From Actinomycetales bacterium (GTDB taxonomy: Bacteria > Actinomycetota > Actinomycetes > Actinomycetales > Cellulomonadaceae), in NCBI GenBank assembly GCA_015655615.1, contig JAATES010000318.1:1-11979 (forward strand): DNA of 11,979 nt, written 5' to 3'. Positions 1 to 7,401 of this stretch are shown piece by piece. A program made the position numbers and the translations under genes. Below the pieces are notes generated by a model, which saw only the letters and a list, made by a program, of their open reading frames with translations, was not told the origin of the DNA and ran no database searches. The number at the start of each line of letters is the position of its first letter. Within the stretch, counting starts at the first letter, position 1.

Positions 1-40
1 CACGTGCGTAGACCTTGGTGACGTTCTCAAAGCGAATCAC
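1..40 (-). CDS. ftsE: FtsE, cell-division ABC transporter ATPase (N-terminal fragment)
   Basis: Only the first 13 codons are in the window. Read on the minus strand from a GTG at 40, they give (M)IRFENVTKVYAR, which I recognise as the N-terminus of FtsE. FtsE is the cytoplasmic ATPase that, with the membrane protein FtsX, controls peptidoglycan hydrolases at the division site. An AGGGAG at 51-56 (minus strand) lies 10 nt before the GTG and fits a ribosome binding site with slightly long spacing. prfB lies directly upstream on the same strand, and prfB-ftsE-ftsX-smpB is the usual actinobacterial order, so ftsX is expected beyond the left edge. No ATPase motif is inside the fragment, so the call rests on the short N-terminus plus context. 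Confidence 0.85.
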   Translation of the reverse strand, partial: MIRFENVTKVYAR

Positions 41-97
41 GCAGCCAGATCTCCCTGAGTGAACGTGGGCAGGGCACAAGGCCCCATGGTCCCACCG

Positions 98-126
98 AGC
101 GTAGGCACTGAGCCTGAGAGTGCCAG
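98..126 (-). promoter_or_regulatory. Possible ftsE promoter with a dyad in its spacer
   Basis: On the minus strand, CTGGCA (126-121) and TACGCT (103-98) are 17 bp apart and resemble a -35 and a TANNNT -10 box, upstream of the ftsE GTG at 40. The spacer carries a perfect 6-bp inverted repeat, GGCACT at 104-109 and AGTGCC at 119-124, with a 9-nt centre. The dyad could be an operator or, as RNA reading on from prfB, a hairpin. The boxes are weak matches, so this is only a candidate. Confidence 0.25.
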
Positions 127-212
127 GAAGACACGCCGCAATCGGCCATCCCCATCAGAGGCCGTAGCGGACGACCTGGACGGGGAACCCGAAGGCCCTG
201 CGCGGTGACGGA

Positions 213-1331
213 CTAGCGCTCGCGAGCCTCAGCGGACCGGCGCCAGCGGATACCCGCCTCGATGAAGTCGTCGATGTCACCATCGAAGACCGCACCGGTG
301 TTGCCCACCTCGTGCTCGGTGCGTAGGTCCTTGACCATCTGATAGGGCTGCAGCACATACGATCGCATCTGGTCCCCCCAGCTGGCCTTGATGTCGCCTG
401 CGAGCTCCTTCTTCTTGGCCTTCTCCTGCGCCTGACGCTCCAGCAGCAACCGCGACTGCAGGACGCGCATGGCCGCCGCGCGATTCTGGATCTGCGACTT
501 CTCGTTCTGCATGGAGACGACGATCCCGGTCGGGATGTGGGTCAGCCGCACCGCGGAGTCGGTCGTGTTCACCGACTGCCCGCCGGGGCCGGACGACCGG
601 AAGACGTCCACCCGGATCTCGCTGTCGGGAATATCGACGTGATCCGTCTGCTCGATCAGCGGCACGACCTCCACCGCCGCGAAGGACGTCTGGCGTCGCC
701 CCTGGTTGTCGAACGGTGAGATCCGGACCAGCCGATGCGTGCCCGCCTCCACGCTCAGGTTGCCGAACGCGTACGGCACCTTCACCTCGAAGGTCGCCGA
801 CTTCAGACCGGCCTCCTCCGCATAGGACGTGTCCAGCACCGCCGTGGGGTATCCGTGCCGCTCTGCCCACCGCAGGTACATCCGCAGCAGCATCTCCGCG
901 AAGTCCGCGGCATCCACGCCACCAGCTCCGGAGCGGATCGTCACGACTGCCTCGCGGGCGTCGTACTCCCCGGAGAGCAGAGTGCGGACCTCAAGGGCGT
1001 CGAGGTCCTTGCGGATGGTCAGCAACTCGGCCTCGGCCTCGGCCAGGGTCTCCTCGTCGCCCCCGTCCTCCGTGGCCATCTCCACCAGTGCCTCGAGGTC
1101 ATCGATCCGGGACCCCATGCTCGTGATCCGTTCCAGCTCGCTCTGCGCCTGGGACAAGGCCGTCGTGACCTTCTGTGCGGCATCCTGGTCGTCCCAGAGA
1201 TCCGGTGCGGCCGCCTGCTCGGAGAACTCCGCGATCCGCCCCCGCAATGCCTCCGGGTCGCTCACCGCACTGATGGTCGCCAGGGTGCCGCGCAACGCGG
1301 CGATCTCGGTAGGAAAATCGGTAGTAGCCAC
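213..1331 (-). CDS. prfB: Peptide chain release factor 2 (RF2)
   Basis: This 372-residue class I release factor recognises UGA and UAA in the ribosomal A site and triggers release of the finished peptide. The RF2-type anticodon motif SPF is at residues 205-207 and the universal GGQ motif is at 250-252 ([17 protein letters not shown]). As I recall, these are the same positions as in E. coli RF2. The N-terminal 110 or so residues are the helical domain and the C-terminus is basic. The start is the GTG at 1331, with AGGGG four bases ahead of it. The reading frame is continuous from that start, so the programmed +1 frameshift that autoregulates many prfB genes is absent. The gene is divergent from glgE and upstream of ftsE on the same strand. 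Confidence 0.97.
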   Translation of the reverse strand: MATTDFPTEIAALRGTLATISAVSDPEALRGRIAEFSEQAAAPDLWDDQDAAQKVTTALSQAQSELERITSMGSRIDDLEALVEMATEDGGDEETLAEAEAELLTIRKDLDALEVRTLLSGEYDAREAVVTIRSGAGGVDAADFAEMLLRMYLRWAERHGYPTAVLDTSYAEEAGLKSATFEVKVPYAFGNLSVEAGTHRLVRISPFDNQGRRQTSFAAVEVVPLIEQTDHVDIPDSEIRVDVFRSSGPGGQSVNTTDSAVRLTHIPTGIVVSMQNEKSQIQNRAAAMRVLQSRLLLERQAQEKAKKKELAGDIKASWGDQMRSYVLQPYQMVKDLRTEHEVGNTGAVFDGDIDDFIEAGIRWRRSAEARER

Positions 1332-1418
1332 GATCCCCTAGATTACGCGACGATCGCCGGCCGACGGCAGAGCGGCACGGGTGGCGGGGGGCCGCGACCC
1401 CGCAGTGCACAGAAGTAT

Positions 1419-1431
1419 GCCCTCAGAGGGC
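1419..1431. promoter_or_regulatory. Palindromic operator-like site upstream of glgE
   Basis: GCCCTCAGAGGGC is a perfect 6-bp inverted repeat around a single A. It lies 8 bp upstream of the candidate glgE -10 box, where the -35 box would be, and a repressor bound here could block RNA polymerase. The palindrome is read directly from the sequence. Its role as a binding site is inferred, and I do not recognise the regulator. Confidence 0.35.
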
Positions 1432-1439
1432 AATATCGG

Positions 1440-1445
1440 TATGTT
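1440..1445 (+). promoter_or_regulatory. Candidate -10 box for a leaderless glgE transcript
   Basis: TATGTT matches the actinobacterial TANNNT consensus and ends six bases before the GTG at 1452. Transcription would therefore start at or next to the initiation codon. No Shine-Dalgarno sequence lies at normal spacing before that GTG, which fits a leaderless mRNA. The -35 region is not recognisable. Confidence 0.4.
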
Positions 1446-1451
1446 CATCCT

Positions 1452-3536
1452 GTGACCCGACGCCCCGCATCCACCCCAGGCAAGCACACTGTCGCAGCCA
1501 CGTCTCCCGTCAGCTTCCAGGCCGGCCCGGTGTCACCTGCCCGGTTGCCGCTCGGTCGCATTCCGGTCGTCGATGTGGCGCCGGTGCTGGAGGGTGGCCG
1601 CTGGCCCACGAAGGCAGTCGTCGGCGAGGTGGTGACCATCGAGGCCACCGTGTTCCGCGAGGGGCACGACGCTTTTGCGGCATCGGCCGTCCTCGTCGAT
1701 CCCGCCGGAACGATCCGGTCCCGCGTCGCCATGCGAGATGTCGCGCCCGGACTGGATCGCTGGCGGGGAGAGGTGATTCCGACAGACACCGGACTCTGGT
1801 CGTTCCTGGTGGAGGGGTGGTCCGATCCCTACGCGACCTGGCGGCACAATGCCGAGGTCAAGATACCTGCGGGGATCGACACCGACCTCATGCTCGTCGA
1901 AGGCAGGCACGTCCTCACCCGCGCGGCGGCTCAGCCGGGGCTGTCCGCCGCCGCCTCGGGCGCTCTGGACAAGGCCGTCGCAGCTCTCGCGGACGCCACC
2001 CGGTCACCCGCGGATCGGCTTCTCGCCGCCACCTCTGCCGAGGTCGTCGGCGCACTGGCCTCACACCCGCTGCGTGATCTGGTCAGCCCGTCACCGTCCT
2101 ATCCGCTATGGGTCGAGCGCCCGCGAGCACTGGCTGGCGCGTGGTACGAGTTCTTCCCACGCTCCGAGGGCGCCCACGTCAGCGAATCCGGCGACGACTG
2201 GCACTCCGGCACCTTCGCCACGGCAGCCGAACGGCTGCCCGCGATCGCCGAGATGGGCTTCGACGTCGTCTACCTCACCCCCATCAACCCCATCGGCTCC
2301 ACCTTCCGCAAGGGACGCAACAACACGCTCGTGCCCGAGCCGGGAGACCCCGGATCGCCCTATGCCATCGGCTCGCCGGACGGTGGCCACGACGCTATCC
2401 ACCCCGAGCTGGGCACGTTCGAGGACTTCGACGCGTTCGTCGCTCGAGCCAGAGGTCTCGGCCTTGAGGTCGCCCTGGACCTCGCGCTGCAGTGCTCACC
2501 CGACCACCCGTGGGTCGCCGACCACCCGGAGTGGTTCGCAACCCGTGCGGATGGCACGATCGCCTACGCCGAGAACCCTCCGAAGAAGTACCAGGACATC
2601 TATCCCCTGAGCTTCGACACCGACCCAGGGGGGCTCGCTCGCGAGATCCTGCGGATCGTGAAGCTCTGGATCGCCCACGGGGTGACCGCCTTCCGCGTCG
2701 ACAATCCGCACACCAAGCCGTTGTCGTTCTGGGAGCCCTTCCTTGCCGACGTCCGGCGGACCAACCCGGAGGTGATCTTCCTGGCCGAGGCCTTCACCCG
2801 TCCTGCCATGATGCACACCCTTGCCAAGATCGGGTTCCAGCAGTCCTATTCCTACTTCACGTGGCGTAACACCAAGGAAGAGCTGGAGGAGTACTTCACT
2901 GAGGTGGCCGGGCCGGCCGCGTCCTACATGCGGCCCAGCTTCTGGCCCACCACCCACGACATCCTGCCGCCCTACCTGCAGGCGGGCGGCGTCACTGGCT
3001 TCAAGGTCCGTGCGGTCCTGGCTGCCCTGTCCGTGCCGACGTGGGGCATCTACTCCGGGTACGAATTGGTAGAGAACGTGGCCCGCCCCGGCGTCGAGGA
3101 ACAGATCGACAATGAGAAGTACGAGTTCAAGCCGAGGGACTGGTCCCTCGCCGCACATTACGGCGTGGCAGAGCTGCTGACGCGCCTCAATGCGATCCGT
3201 CGCCACCACCCAGCACTCCAGCAGTTGCGCAACCTCAAGGTGCATCCGACCAGCAGCGCGTCCCTGGTCGCCTTCTCGCACCATCTCGCCGCGACACAGA
3301 GCCCGACCCGAGTGGCGGACACCGTGCTCACGGTGGTCAACCTCGATCCGGCCGACACCCGCGCGGGAGAGCTGTATCTGGACCTCGGAGCACTCGGCCT
3401 CGACGACCTGGGCGACGGCACGTTCACCGCCTATGACGAGCTCAGCGGAGAGACCTTCCGCTGGGGAGCCCGGCCCTACGTCGAGCTCCGCCCGCAGGAT
3501 CGTGTGGCGCACGTCGTCCATGTACGTCGCCCCTGA
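1452..3536 (+). CDS. glgE: Alpha-1,4-glucan:maltose-1-phosphate maltosyltransferase GlgE
   Basis: GlgE is a cytoplasmic GH13 enzyme that transfers maltose from maltose-1-phosphate to the non-reducing end of an alpha-1,4-glucan, releasing phosphate. From the GTG at 1452 the product is 694 residues, close to the family's usual 660-700. The N-terminal domain starts near residue 36 (RIPVVDVAPVLEGGRW). The catalytic barrel carries the nucleophile Asp417 (FRVDNPHTKP), acid/base Glu446 (FLAEAFTRP) and Asp503 (THDILPPYLQ). Their 29- and 57-residue spacings equal those I recall for S. coelicolor GlgE (394, 423, 480). A beta domain closes the protein (VVNLDPADT). The frame is open upstream as far as 735, but that stretch lies antisense to prfB and is not coding. 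Other in-frame starts are GTG 1530 and TTG 1545. mak begins 11 nt after the stop, so the two genes are probably co-transcribed. Confidence 0.95.
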   Translation: MTRRPASTPGKHTVAATSPVSFQAGPVSPARLPLGRIPVVDVAPVLEGGRWPTKAVVGEVVTIEATVFREGHDAFAASAVLVDPAGTIRSRVAMRDVAPGLDRWRGEVIPTDTGLWSFLVEGWSDPYATWRHNAEVKIPAGIDTDLMLVEGRHVLTRAAAQPGLSAAASGALDKAVAALADATRSPADRLLAATSAEVVGALASHPLRDLVSPSPSYPLWVERPRALAGAWYEFFPRSEGAHVSESGDDWHSGTFATAAERLPAIAEMGFDVVYLTPINPIGSTFRKGRNNTLVPEPGDPGSPYAIGSPDGGHDAIHPELGTFEDFDAFVARARGLGLEVALDLALQCSPDHPWVADHPEWFATRADGTIAYAENPPKKYQDIYPLSFDTDPGGLAREILRIVKLWIAHGVTAFRVDNPHTKPLSFWEPFLADVRRTNPEVIFLAEAFTRPAMMHTLAKIGFQQSYSYFTWRNTKEELEEYFTEVAGPAASYMRPSFWPTTHDILPPYLQAGGVTGFKVRAVLAALSVPTWGIYSGYELVENVARPGVEEQIDNEKYEFKPRDWSLAAHYGVAELLTRLNAIRRHHPALQQLRNLKVHPTSSASLVAFSHHLAATQSPTRVADTVLTVVNLDPADTRAGELYLDLGALGLDDLGDGTFTAYDELSGETFRWGARPYVELRPQDRVAHVVHVRRP

Positions 3537-3547
3537 CTGCCTCGACC

Positions 3548-4969
3548 ATGTCCCTCATCTGCGAGCCGCGGCACATGCCTGCTCCCTTGCGCGCAGTGGT
3601 GGATGTCTGGCTGGCCCAGCAGGGGTGGTGGCCTGCCGACGCGGTTGAGAACGGCGCAGACGGTCCGCGCGCCCACTGGGAGTCCAGCACGGCCTGTGAC
3701 CTGGCGCCAGGGGTGGCCATCTGGCTGTTGCGGGTGCGCGACGGCGTCACCGTTCAGGTCCCGCTCGTCCTGGCCGTGAGCTCCCCCTCCGTGGTGCCAC
3801 TGGAGAAGCCGGCGGGGCACCTCGGCACCGCCACCCTGGACGGCGTCTCCTACCAGGTGACCGACGGCACCCATGATGCCTCCTTCCATCGCTCGCTGCT
3901 GAGGCAACTGCACTGGGTGGGCGGGTCCAGGGGCTTCGTGCCCCCGGCTGGCCAGGCCGTCGTGGGCACCGTCCTCGCCGGTCACCAGTCGAACACCTCG
4001 ATCCTCCTGCCCACAGCCGGCACCGGGCTGATCGTCAAGGTGCTGCGCTGTGTCGTCGACGGAGCCCAGCCTGACCTCGATGTGCCACAGCATCTGGCGG
4101 CAGCCGGATTCGGCAGAGTCCCGCTGGTCCGCGCCGTGCTGGAGGCCGACGTCGATGACGGGACCTATCTGGCCGGATGGCGGGTCACCCTCGCGATCGC
4201 CTCCGACCTGGTCCCCGAGGCCGAGGACGGCTTCACCCGGGCATGCGCCTACGCTGCCGGGGGAACCTCCTATGCCGGGCCCGCCGGTGAGCTCGGATCA
4301 GCGCTGGCTCGCCTTCACGACGCACTCAGGCGTGCCTATCCGGTCCAGATCGTCGGGATCGACAGCGTGCCCGATGCGATCTCCGAGCGCATCGACGACG
4401 CGGCCACGCGATCACGCGAGGTCCGCGCGCTTCTCGGGCCGATCGACACCTATCTGGCCGTACTCCGCCGCGAGCTCACCGCGGCGGCGCGAGGACGTGC
4501 CGTCGGCGGGGCCGGCTCGCTGGACGCCGATCTGCCCGTCACCCGGCAACGTATCCACGGCGATCTGCATCTGGGACAGACCCTCTGGTCCCCCCAGGGC
4601 TGGTGGGTGCTGGACTTCGAGGGCGAACCACTGCGGCCGCTGCCTGCGCGAGTCCGCCCCGACCTGCCCGAACGTGACATCGCCGGGATGCTCCGTTCGT
4701 TCGACTATGCCGCAGCCCTCGCAGAGGGACCGAGTGCCGAGTGGGCATCGCAGGCACGCGAGTCCCTCCTCGCCTCCTATCTGGATGCCCCCATCCCCGA
4801 CAATCCCCGCACACCGCCACCCCCTGCCCGGCGCATCCGCGAGCTCGTGATAGAGGCCTTCGAACTCGACAAGGCCGCCTACGAGGTGGGGTATGAACTG
4901 CAGCACCGGCCGGCGTGGGCACCCATCCCGCTCAAGGCCGTGCACCGGATCCTGGCACCATACATCTGA
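3548..4969 (+). CDS. mak: Maltokinase (ATP:maltose 1-phosphotransferase)
   Basis: Maltokinase (Mak, also Pep2) makes the maltose-1-phosphate that GlgE uses. The 473-residue product has the N-terminal cap seen in maltokinases (LRAVVDVWLAQQGWWP) and a kinase core of the aminoglycoside-phosphotransferase type. It shows an ATP-binding lysine strand (GLIVKVLR), a catalytic loop HGDLHLGQ with Asp339, and a metal-binding DFEGEP with Asp356 in place of DFG. The C-terminal YEVGYELQHRPAW segment is also typical. The gene starts 11 nt after glgE, with no clear Shine-Dalgarno site before ATG 3548. An in-frame ATG at 3575 would give a product nine residues shorter and keeps the conserved region. An antibiotic kinase is unlikely given the cap and the neighbours. 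It is not fused to trehalose synthase, as it is in some actinobacteria. Confidence 0.92.
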   Translation: MSLICEPRHMPAPLRAVVDVWLAQQGWWPADAVENGADGPRAHWESSTACDLAPGVAIWLLRVRDGVTVQVPLVLAVSSPSVVPLEKPAGHLGTATLDGVSYQVTDGTHDASFHRSLLRQLHWVGGSRGFVPPAGQAVVGTVLAGHQSNTSILLPTAGTGLIVKVLRCVVDGAQPDLDVPQHLAAAGFGRVPLVRAVLEADVDDGTYLAGWRVTLAIASDLVPEAEDGFTRACAYAAGGTSYAGPAGELGSALARLHDALRRAYPVQIVGIDSVPDAISERIDDAATRSREVRALLGPIDTYLAVLRRELTAAARGRAVGGAGSLDADLPVTRQRIHGDLHLGQTLWSPQGWWVLDFEGEPLRPLPARVRPDLPERDIAGMLRSFDYAAALAEGPSAEWASQARESLLASYLDAPIPDNPRTPPPPARRIRELVIEAFELDKAAYEVGYELQHRPAWAPIPLKAVHRILAPYI

Positions 4970-5024
4970 CCGTGGACGCGCTGCGCCCTTCCTCCCTCGC
5001 CTCTGCTCGCCAGGTCCTAGGCGC

Positions 5025-5038
5025 TGCGGTATTCCGCA
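5025..5038 (+). other. Small stem-loop ahead of glgB
   Basis: TGCGG-TATT-CCGCA is a perfect 5-bp inverted repeat with a 4-base loop in the 95-bp gap between mak and glgB, 26 bases before the glgB ATG. In RNA it would form a short hairpin that could tune read-through or glgB translation, or be an mRNA processing site. There is no T-run after it, so a strong terminator is unlikely. I see no good promoter in this gap. Confidence 0.25.
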
Positions 5039-5064
5039 TCGCAGAAACATGACAAGGTAATGCC

Positions 5065-7302
5065 ATGAGCACTGCGAAGACGACGCCGTCCACGCCTGCA
5101 TCCGGTCCTGGTGATCCGTCCCTGCCGTTGTCCGTGGCACAGGAGGACCTCGAGGCGGTGGCGGATGGCCGCCACTATCAACCGCACGCCGTGCTCGGTC
5201 TGCATCCTCACCCCGACGGCGAGCATGCCACGGTGCGGGTACGTCGTCCGCTGGCTGACTCGGTCATCATCCGCACCCCGATGGGCGACATCGAGGCCGC
5301 CCATGAGAACCAGGGCATCTGGGTCGCCGTTCTGCCGGGCGCGGCGGGCGATTACCGGGTGCGCACCCGGTACGGCGCATCCGAATCCGAGGCCGACGAC
5401 CCTTACCGGCATCTGCCGACCGTCGGCGAGCTCGACGAATACCTGATCCAGGAGGGCCGCCACGAGGAACTCTGGACCGTGCTCGGCGCCAACCGCAAGA
5501 CCTTTCCGAGCGCTCTGGGCGAGGTGACCGGGACCGCCTTCGCCGTGTGGGCGCCTAACGCGCGCGCCGTGCGGGTGGTAGGCGACTTCAACGGCTGGGA
5601 CGGCCGCAGTCACGCGATGCGCTCGCTGGGCAGCTCAGGGGTGTGGGAGCTGTTCATCCCTGGCGTCGTCGCGGGCTCGCGATACAAATTCGAACTATGG
5701 CACCCGGACGGCGCCTGGCAGGAGAAGGCCGATCCCATGGCCAAGGGAACGGAGATCCCGCCTGCCACGGCCTCGGTCGTCGTGGAGAGCCAGTACGAGT
5801 GGCAGGACGCCGACTGGGTGGCGGCACGCTCCGCGAGTGACCCGCATACCGGGCCGATCTCCGTCTACGAAGTCCACCTGGGATCCTGGCGTCCCGGATT
5901 GTCCTACCGTGACCTGGCGGTGCAGCTCCGCGATTACGTCGTGGACCTCGGTTACACCCATGTCGAGTTCCTCCCGGTCGCCGAGCATCCGTTCGGAGGT
6001 TCCTGGGGGTATCAGGTCACCGGGTACTACGCGCCGACCTCACGCTTCGGACACCCCGATGACTTCCGTCACCTCGTCGACAGCCTGCATGACGCCGGTA
6101 TCGGGGTCCTCGTGGACTGGGTACCAGCACACTTTCCGAAGGACAGCTGGGCGCTGGCCCGGTTCGACGGGACGCCGTTGTACGAGCACCCGGACCCGCT
6201 GCTGGGCGAGCACCCCGACTGGGGGACGTACATCTTCAACTTCGGCCGCAAGGAGGTACGCAACTTCCTGGTCGCGAACGCCACCTACTGGCTCGAGGAG
6301 TTCCACATCGACGGACTGCGTGTCGACGCCGTGGCCTCGATGCTGTACCTCGACTACTCACGGGAAGCGGGTCACTGGCGGCCCAATCGCTTTGGCGGTC
6401 GCGAGAACCTGGACGCCATCTCCTTTCTGCAGGAGGCCAATGCCACGGCCTACCGTCGCAATCCCGGGATCATGATGATCGCTGAGGAGTCCACTGCCTG
6501 GCCGGGTGTCACCACCCCGACCAGCGGTGGCGGTCTCGGCTTCGGCCTGAAGTGGAACATGGGCTGGATGAACGACACCCTGCGCTACGTCGAGGAGGCG
6601 CCGATCAACCGGCGCTATCACCACAGCGAGATCACGTTCTCGCTGGTCTACGCCTTCTCCGAGCAGTTCGTCCTGCCGATCAGCCATGACGAGGTCGTCC
6701 ACGGCAAGGGGTCGCTGCTGCGCAAGATGCCCGGCGACGATTGGCAGCAGCTGGCCGGCGTCCGGGCGCTCTTCAGCTATCAGTGGTCCCACCCCGGAAA
6801 ACAGCTGACCTTCATGGGCACCGAGTTCGCTCAGGGCACCGAGTGGAATGAGTCGGCCCCGCTGGACTGGTACGTGCTGGACTACGACGGTCATCGCGGA
6901 GTGCAGTCCTGCGTGCGAGCGCTCAATGCCGTCTACCGCCGGCATCCGGCACTGTGGCGACTCGATCATGATCCTGCTGGATTCCAGTGGCTGGAGGCGG
7001 CCGACGCGGACCGCAACACGCTGTGCTTCGCACGCTATGACGGGGACGGGGGCATCGTCGTGGTGGTGGTGAACTTTGCCGGAGTCCCGCACGAGGGCTA
7101 TCGCGTGGGGCTGCCTCAGTCAGGACAATGGTCAGAGGTCTTCAACTCCGACCAGGCCGACTTCGGTGGCTCGGGAGTGGTCAACGGCGGCTCGCTCACC
7201 TCTGAGACCATCCCCTGGCATGGACAGCAGCAGTCGGTCTCGCTCCGGGTGCCCCCCTTGGGCGCACTATTCCTGACGCCCGCCGCCCAGGCCGCACGCT
7301 AG
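5065..7302 (+). CDS. glgB: 1,4-alpha-glucan branching enzyme GlgB
   Basis: GlgB cuts alpha-1,4 glucan chains and rejoins the piece through an alpha-1,6 bond, branching the polymer that GlgE extends. The 745-residue product has the full long form. There is an N-terminal N1-type module ([16 protein letters not shown]), then a CBM48 module ([22 protein letters not shown], near residue 155). The GH13 barrel carries nucleophile Asp421 ([17 protein letters not shown]), acid/base Glu474 (MIAEEST) and Asp542 ([11 protein letters not shown]). Their spacings of 53 and 68 residues equal those I recall for E. coli GlgB (405, 458, 526). A C-terminal beta domain ends in LGALFLTPA. The ATG at 5065 is preceded by AAGG at 8-nt spacing. 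The gene lies 95 bp after mak on the same strand, so it probably belongs to the same locus. Its stop codon is inside a 25-bp tandem duplication. Confidence 0.97.
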   Translation: MSTAKTTPSTPASGPGDPSLPLSVAQEDLEAVADGRHYQPHAVLGLHPHPDGEHATVRVRRPLADSVIIRTPMGDIEAAHENQGIWVAVLPGAAGDYRVRTRYGASESEADDPYRHLPTVGELDEYLIQEGRHEELWTVLGANRKTFPSALGEVTGTAFAVWAPNARAVRVVGDFNGWDGRSHAMRSLGSSGVWELFIPGVVAGSRYKFELWHPDGAWQEKADPMAKGTEIPPATASVVVESQYEWQDADWVAARSASDPHTGPISVYEVHLGSWRPGLSYRDLAVQLRDYVVDLGYTHVEFLPVAEHPFGGSWGYQVTGYYAPTSRFGHPDDFRHLVDSLHDAGIGVLVDWVPAHFPKDSWALARFDGTPLYEHPDPLLGEHPDWGTYIFNFGRKEVRNFLVANATYWLEEFHIDGLRVDAVASMLYLDYSREAGHWRPNRFGGRENLDAISFLQEANATAYRRNPGIMMIAEESTAWPGVTTPTSGGGLGFGLKWNMGWMNDTLRYVEEAPINRRYHHSEITFSLVYAFSEQFVLPISHDEVVHGKGSLLRKMPGDDWQQLAGVRALFSYQWSHPGKQLTFMGTEFAQGTEWNESAPLDWYVLDYDGHRGVQSCVRALNAVYRRHPALWRLDHDPAGFQWLEAADADRNTLCFARYDGDGGIVVVVVNFAGVPHEGYRVGLPQSGQWSEVFNSDQADFGGSGVVNGGSLTSETIPWHGQQQSVSLRVPPLGALFLTPAAQAAR

Positions 7303-7346
7303 TGCACGAGGCTCCCGGCCGCGCTAGTGCACGCGGCTCCCAGCCG
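7297..7346. repeat. 25-bp tandem duplication spanning the glgB stop codon
   Basis: Two adjacent 25-bp copies (7297-7321 and 7322-7346) differ at only two positions, 13 (A/C) and 21 (G/A). Copy one contains the last codons and the TAG stop of glgB, and copy two repeats them outside the gene. Both differences improve base pairing of the hairpin that copy two forms, while in copy one the same positions give an A/G mismatch and a G-T wobble. Confidence 0.85.
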
Positions 7347-7348
7347 CG
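7332..7348. terminator. Hairpin terminator between convergent genes
   Basis: CGCGGCT-CCC-AGCCGCG is a perfect 7-bp, GC-only-but-one stem with a 3-base loop, 30 bases after the glgB stop. It lies in the gap between glgB (plus) and the YbbN-like gene (minus), so it could serve either transcript. There is no T-tract on either side, which suits the U-less terminators often proposed in actinobacteria. A second weaker hairpin, GGCTA-GGCTG-TAGCC, follows at 7353-7367. Confidence 0.55.
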
Positions 7349-7401
7349 GTGTGGCTAGGCTGTAGCCGGGCTCAGGCTGGCCTCGATTCGGCCGCGTCGG
7401 C

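Larger units (their letters stand above)
1332..1451. promoter_or_regulatory. Divergent prfB/glgE promoter region
   Basis: This 120-bp gap separates two divergent genes and should hold both promoters. On the minus strand, TAATCT (1345-1340) is a TANNNT -10 candidate just ahead of the prfB GTG. On the plus strand, TATGTT at 1440-1445 is a -10 candidate for glgE. A GCGGGG/CCCCGC inverted repeat (1384-1389 and 1398-1403) and a 13-bp palindrome (1419-1431) lie between them. No convincing -35 box is visible for either direction. Confidence 0.5.

Noticed and set aside
1254..1331. Programmed frameshift at the start of prfB
   Set aside because: The frame is continuous from GTG 1331, and the SPF and GGQ motifs fall at the expected residue numbers without any shift.
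735..1451. Open frame continuing 239 codons upstream of glgE
   Set aside because: It runs antisense through the conserved RF2 coding sequence and has no similarity to GlgE N-termini; from GTG 1452 the protein already has the family's usual length.
2496..3521. Long minus-strand open frame opposite glgE
   Set aside because: It is a shadow of a high-GC gene: glgE on the plus strand has intact catalytic motifs over the whole span, and the antisense product shows no domain.
3548..4969. Aminoglycoside phosphotransferase (resistance gene)
   Set aside because: The kinase fold is shared, but the maltokinase cap, the DFEGEP motif and the position between glgE and glgB point to maltokinase.
6358..7092. 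Minus-strand open frame opposite glgB
   Set aside because: It is again a third-position GC shadow; glgB is intact and conserved here.
7297..7346. Attachment site or insertion-sequence end from the direct repeats
   Set aside because: The copies are directly adjacent with nothing between them and no integrase or transposase is nearby; a simple local tandem duplication explains them.
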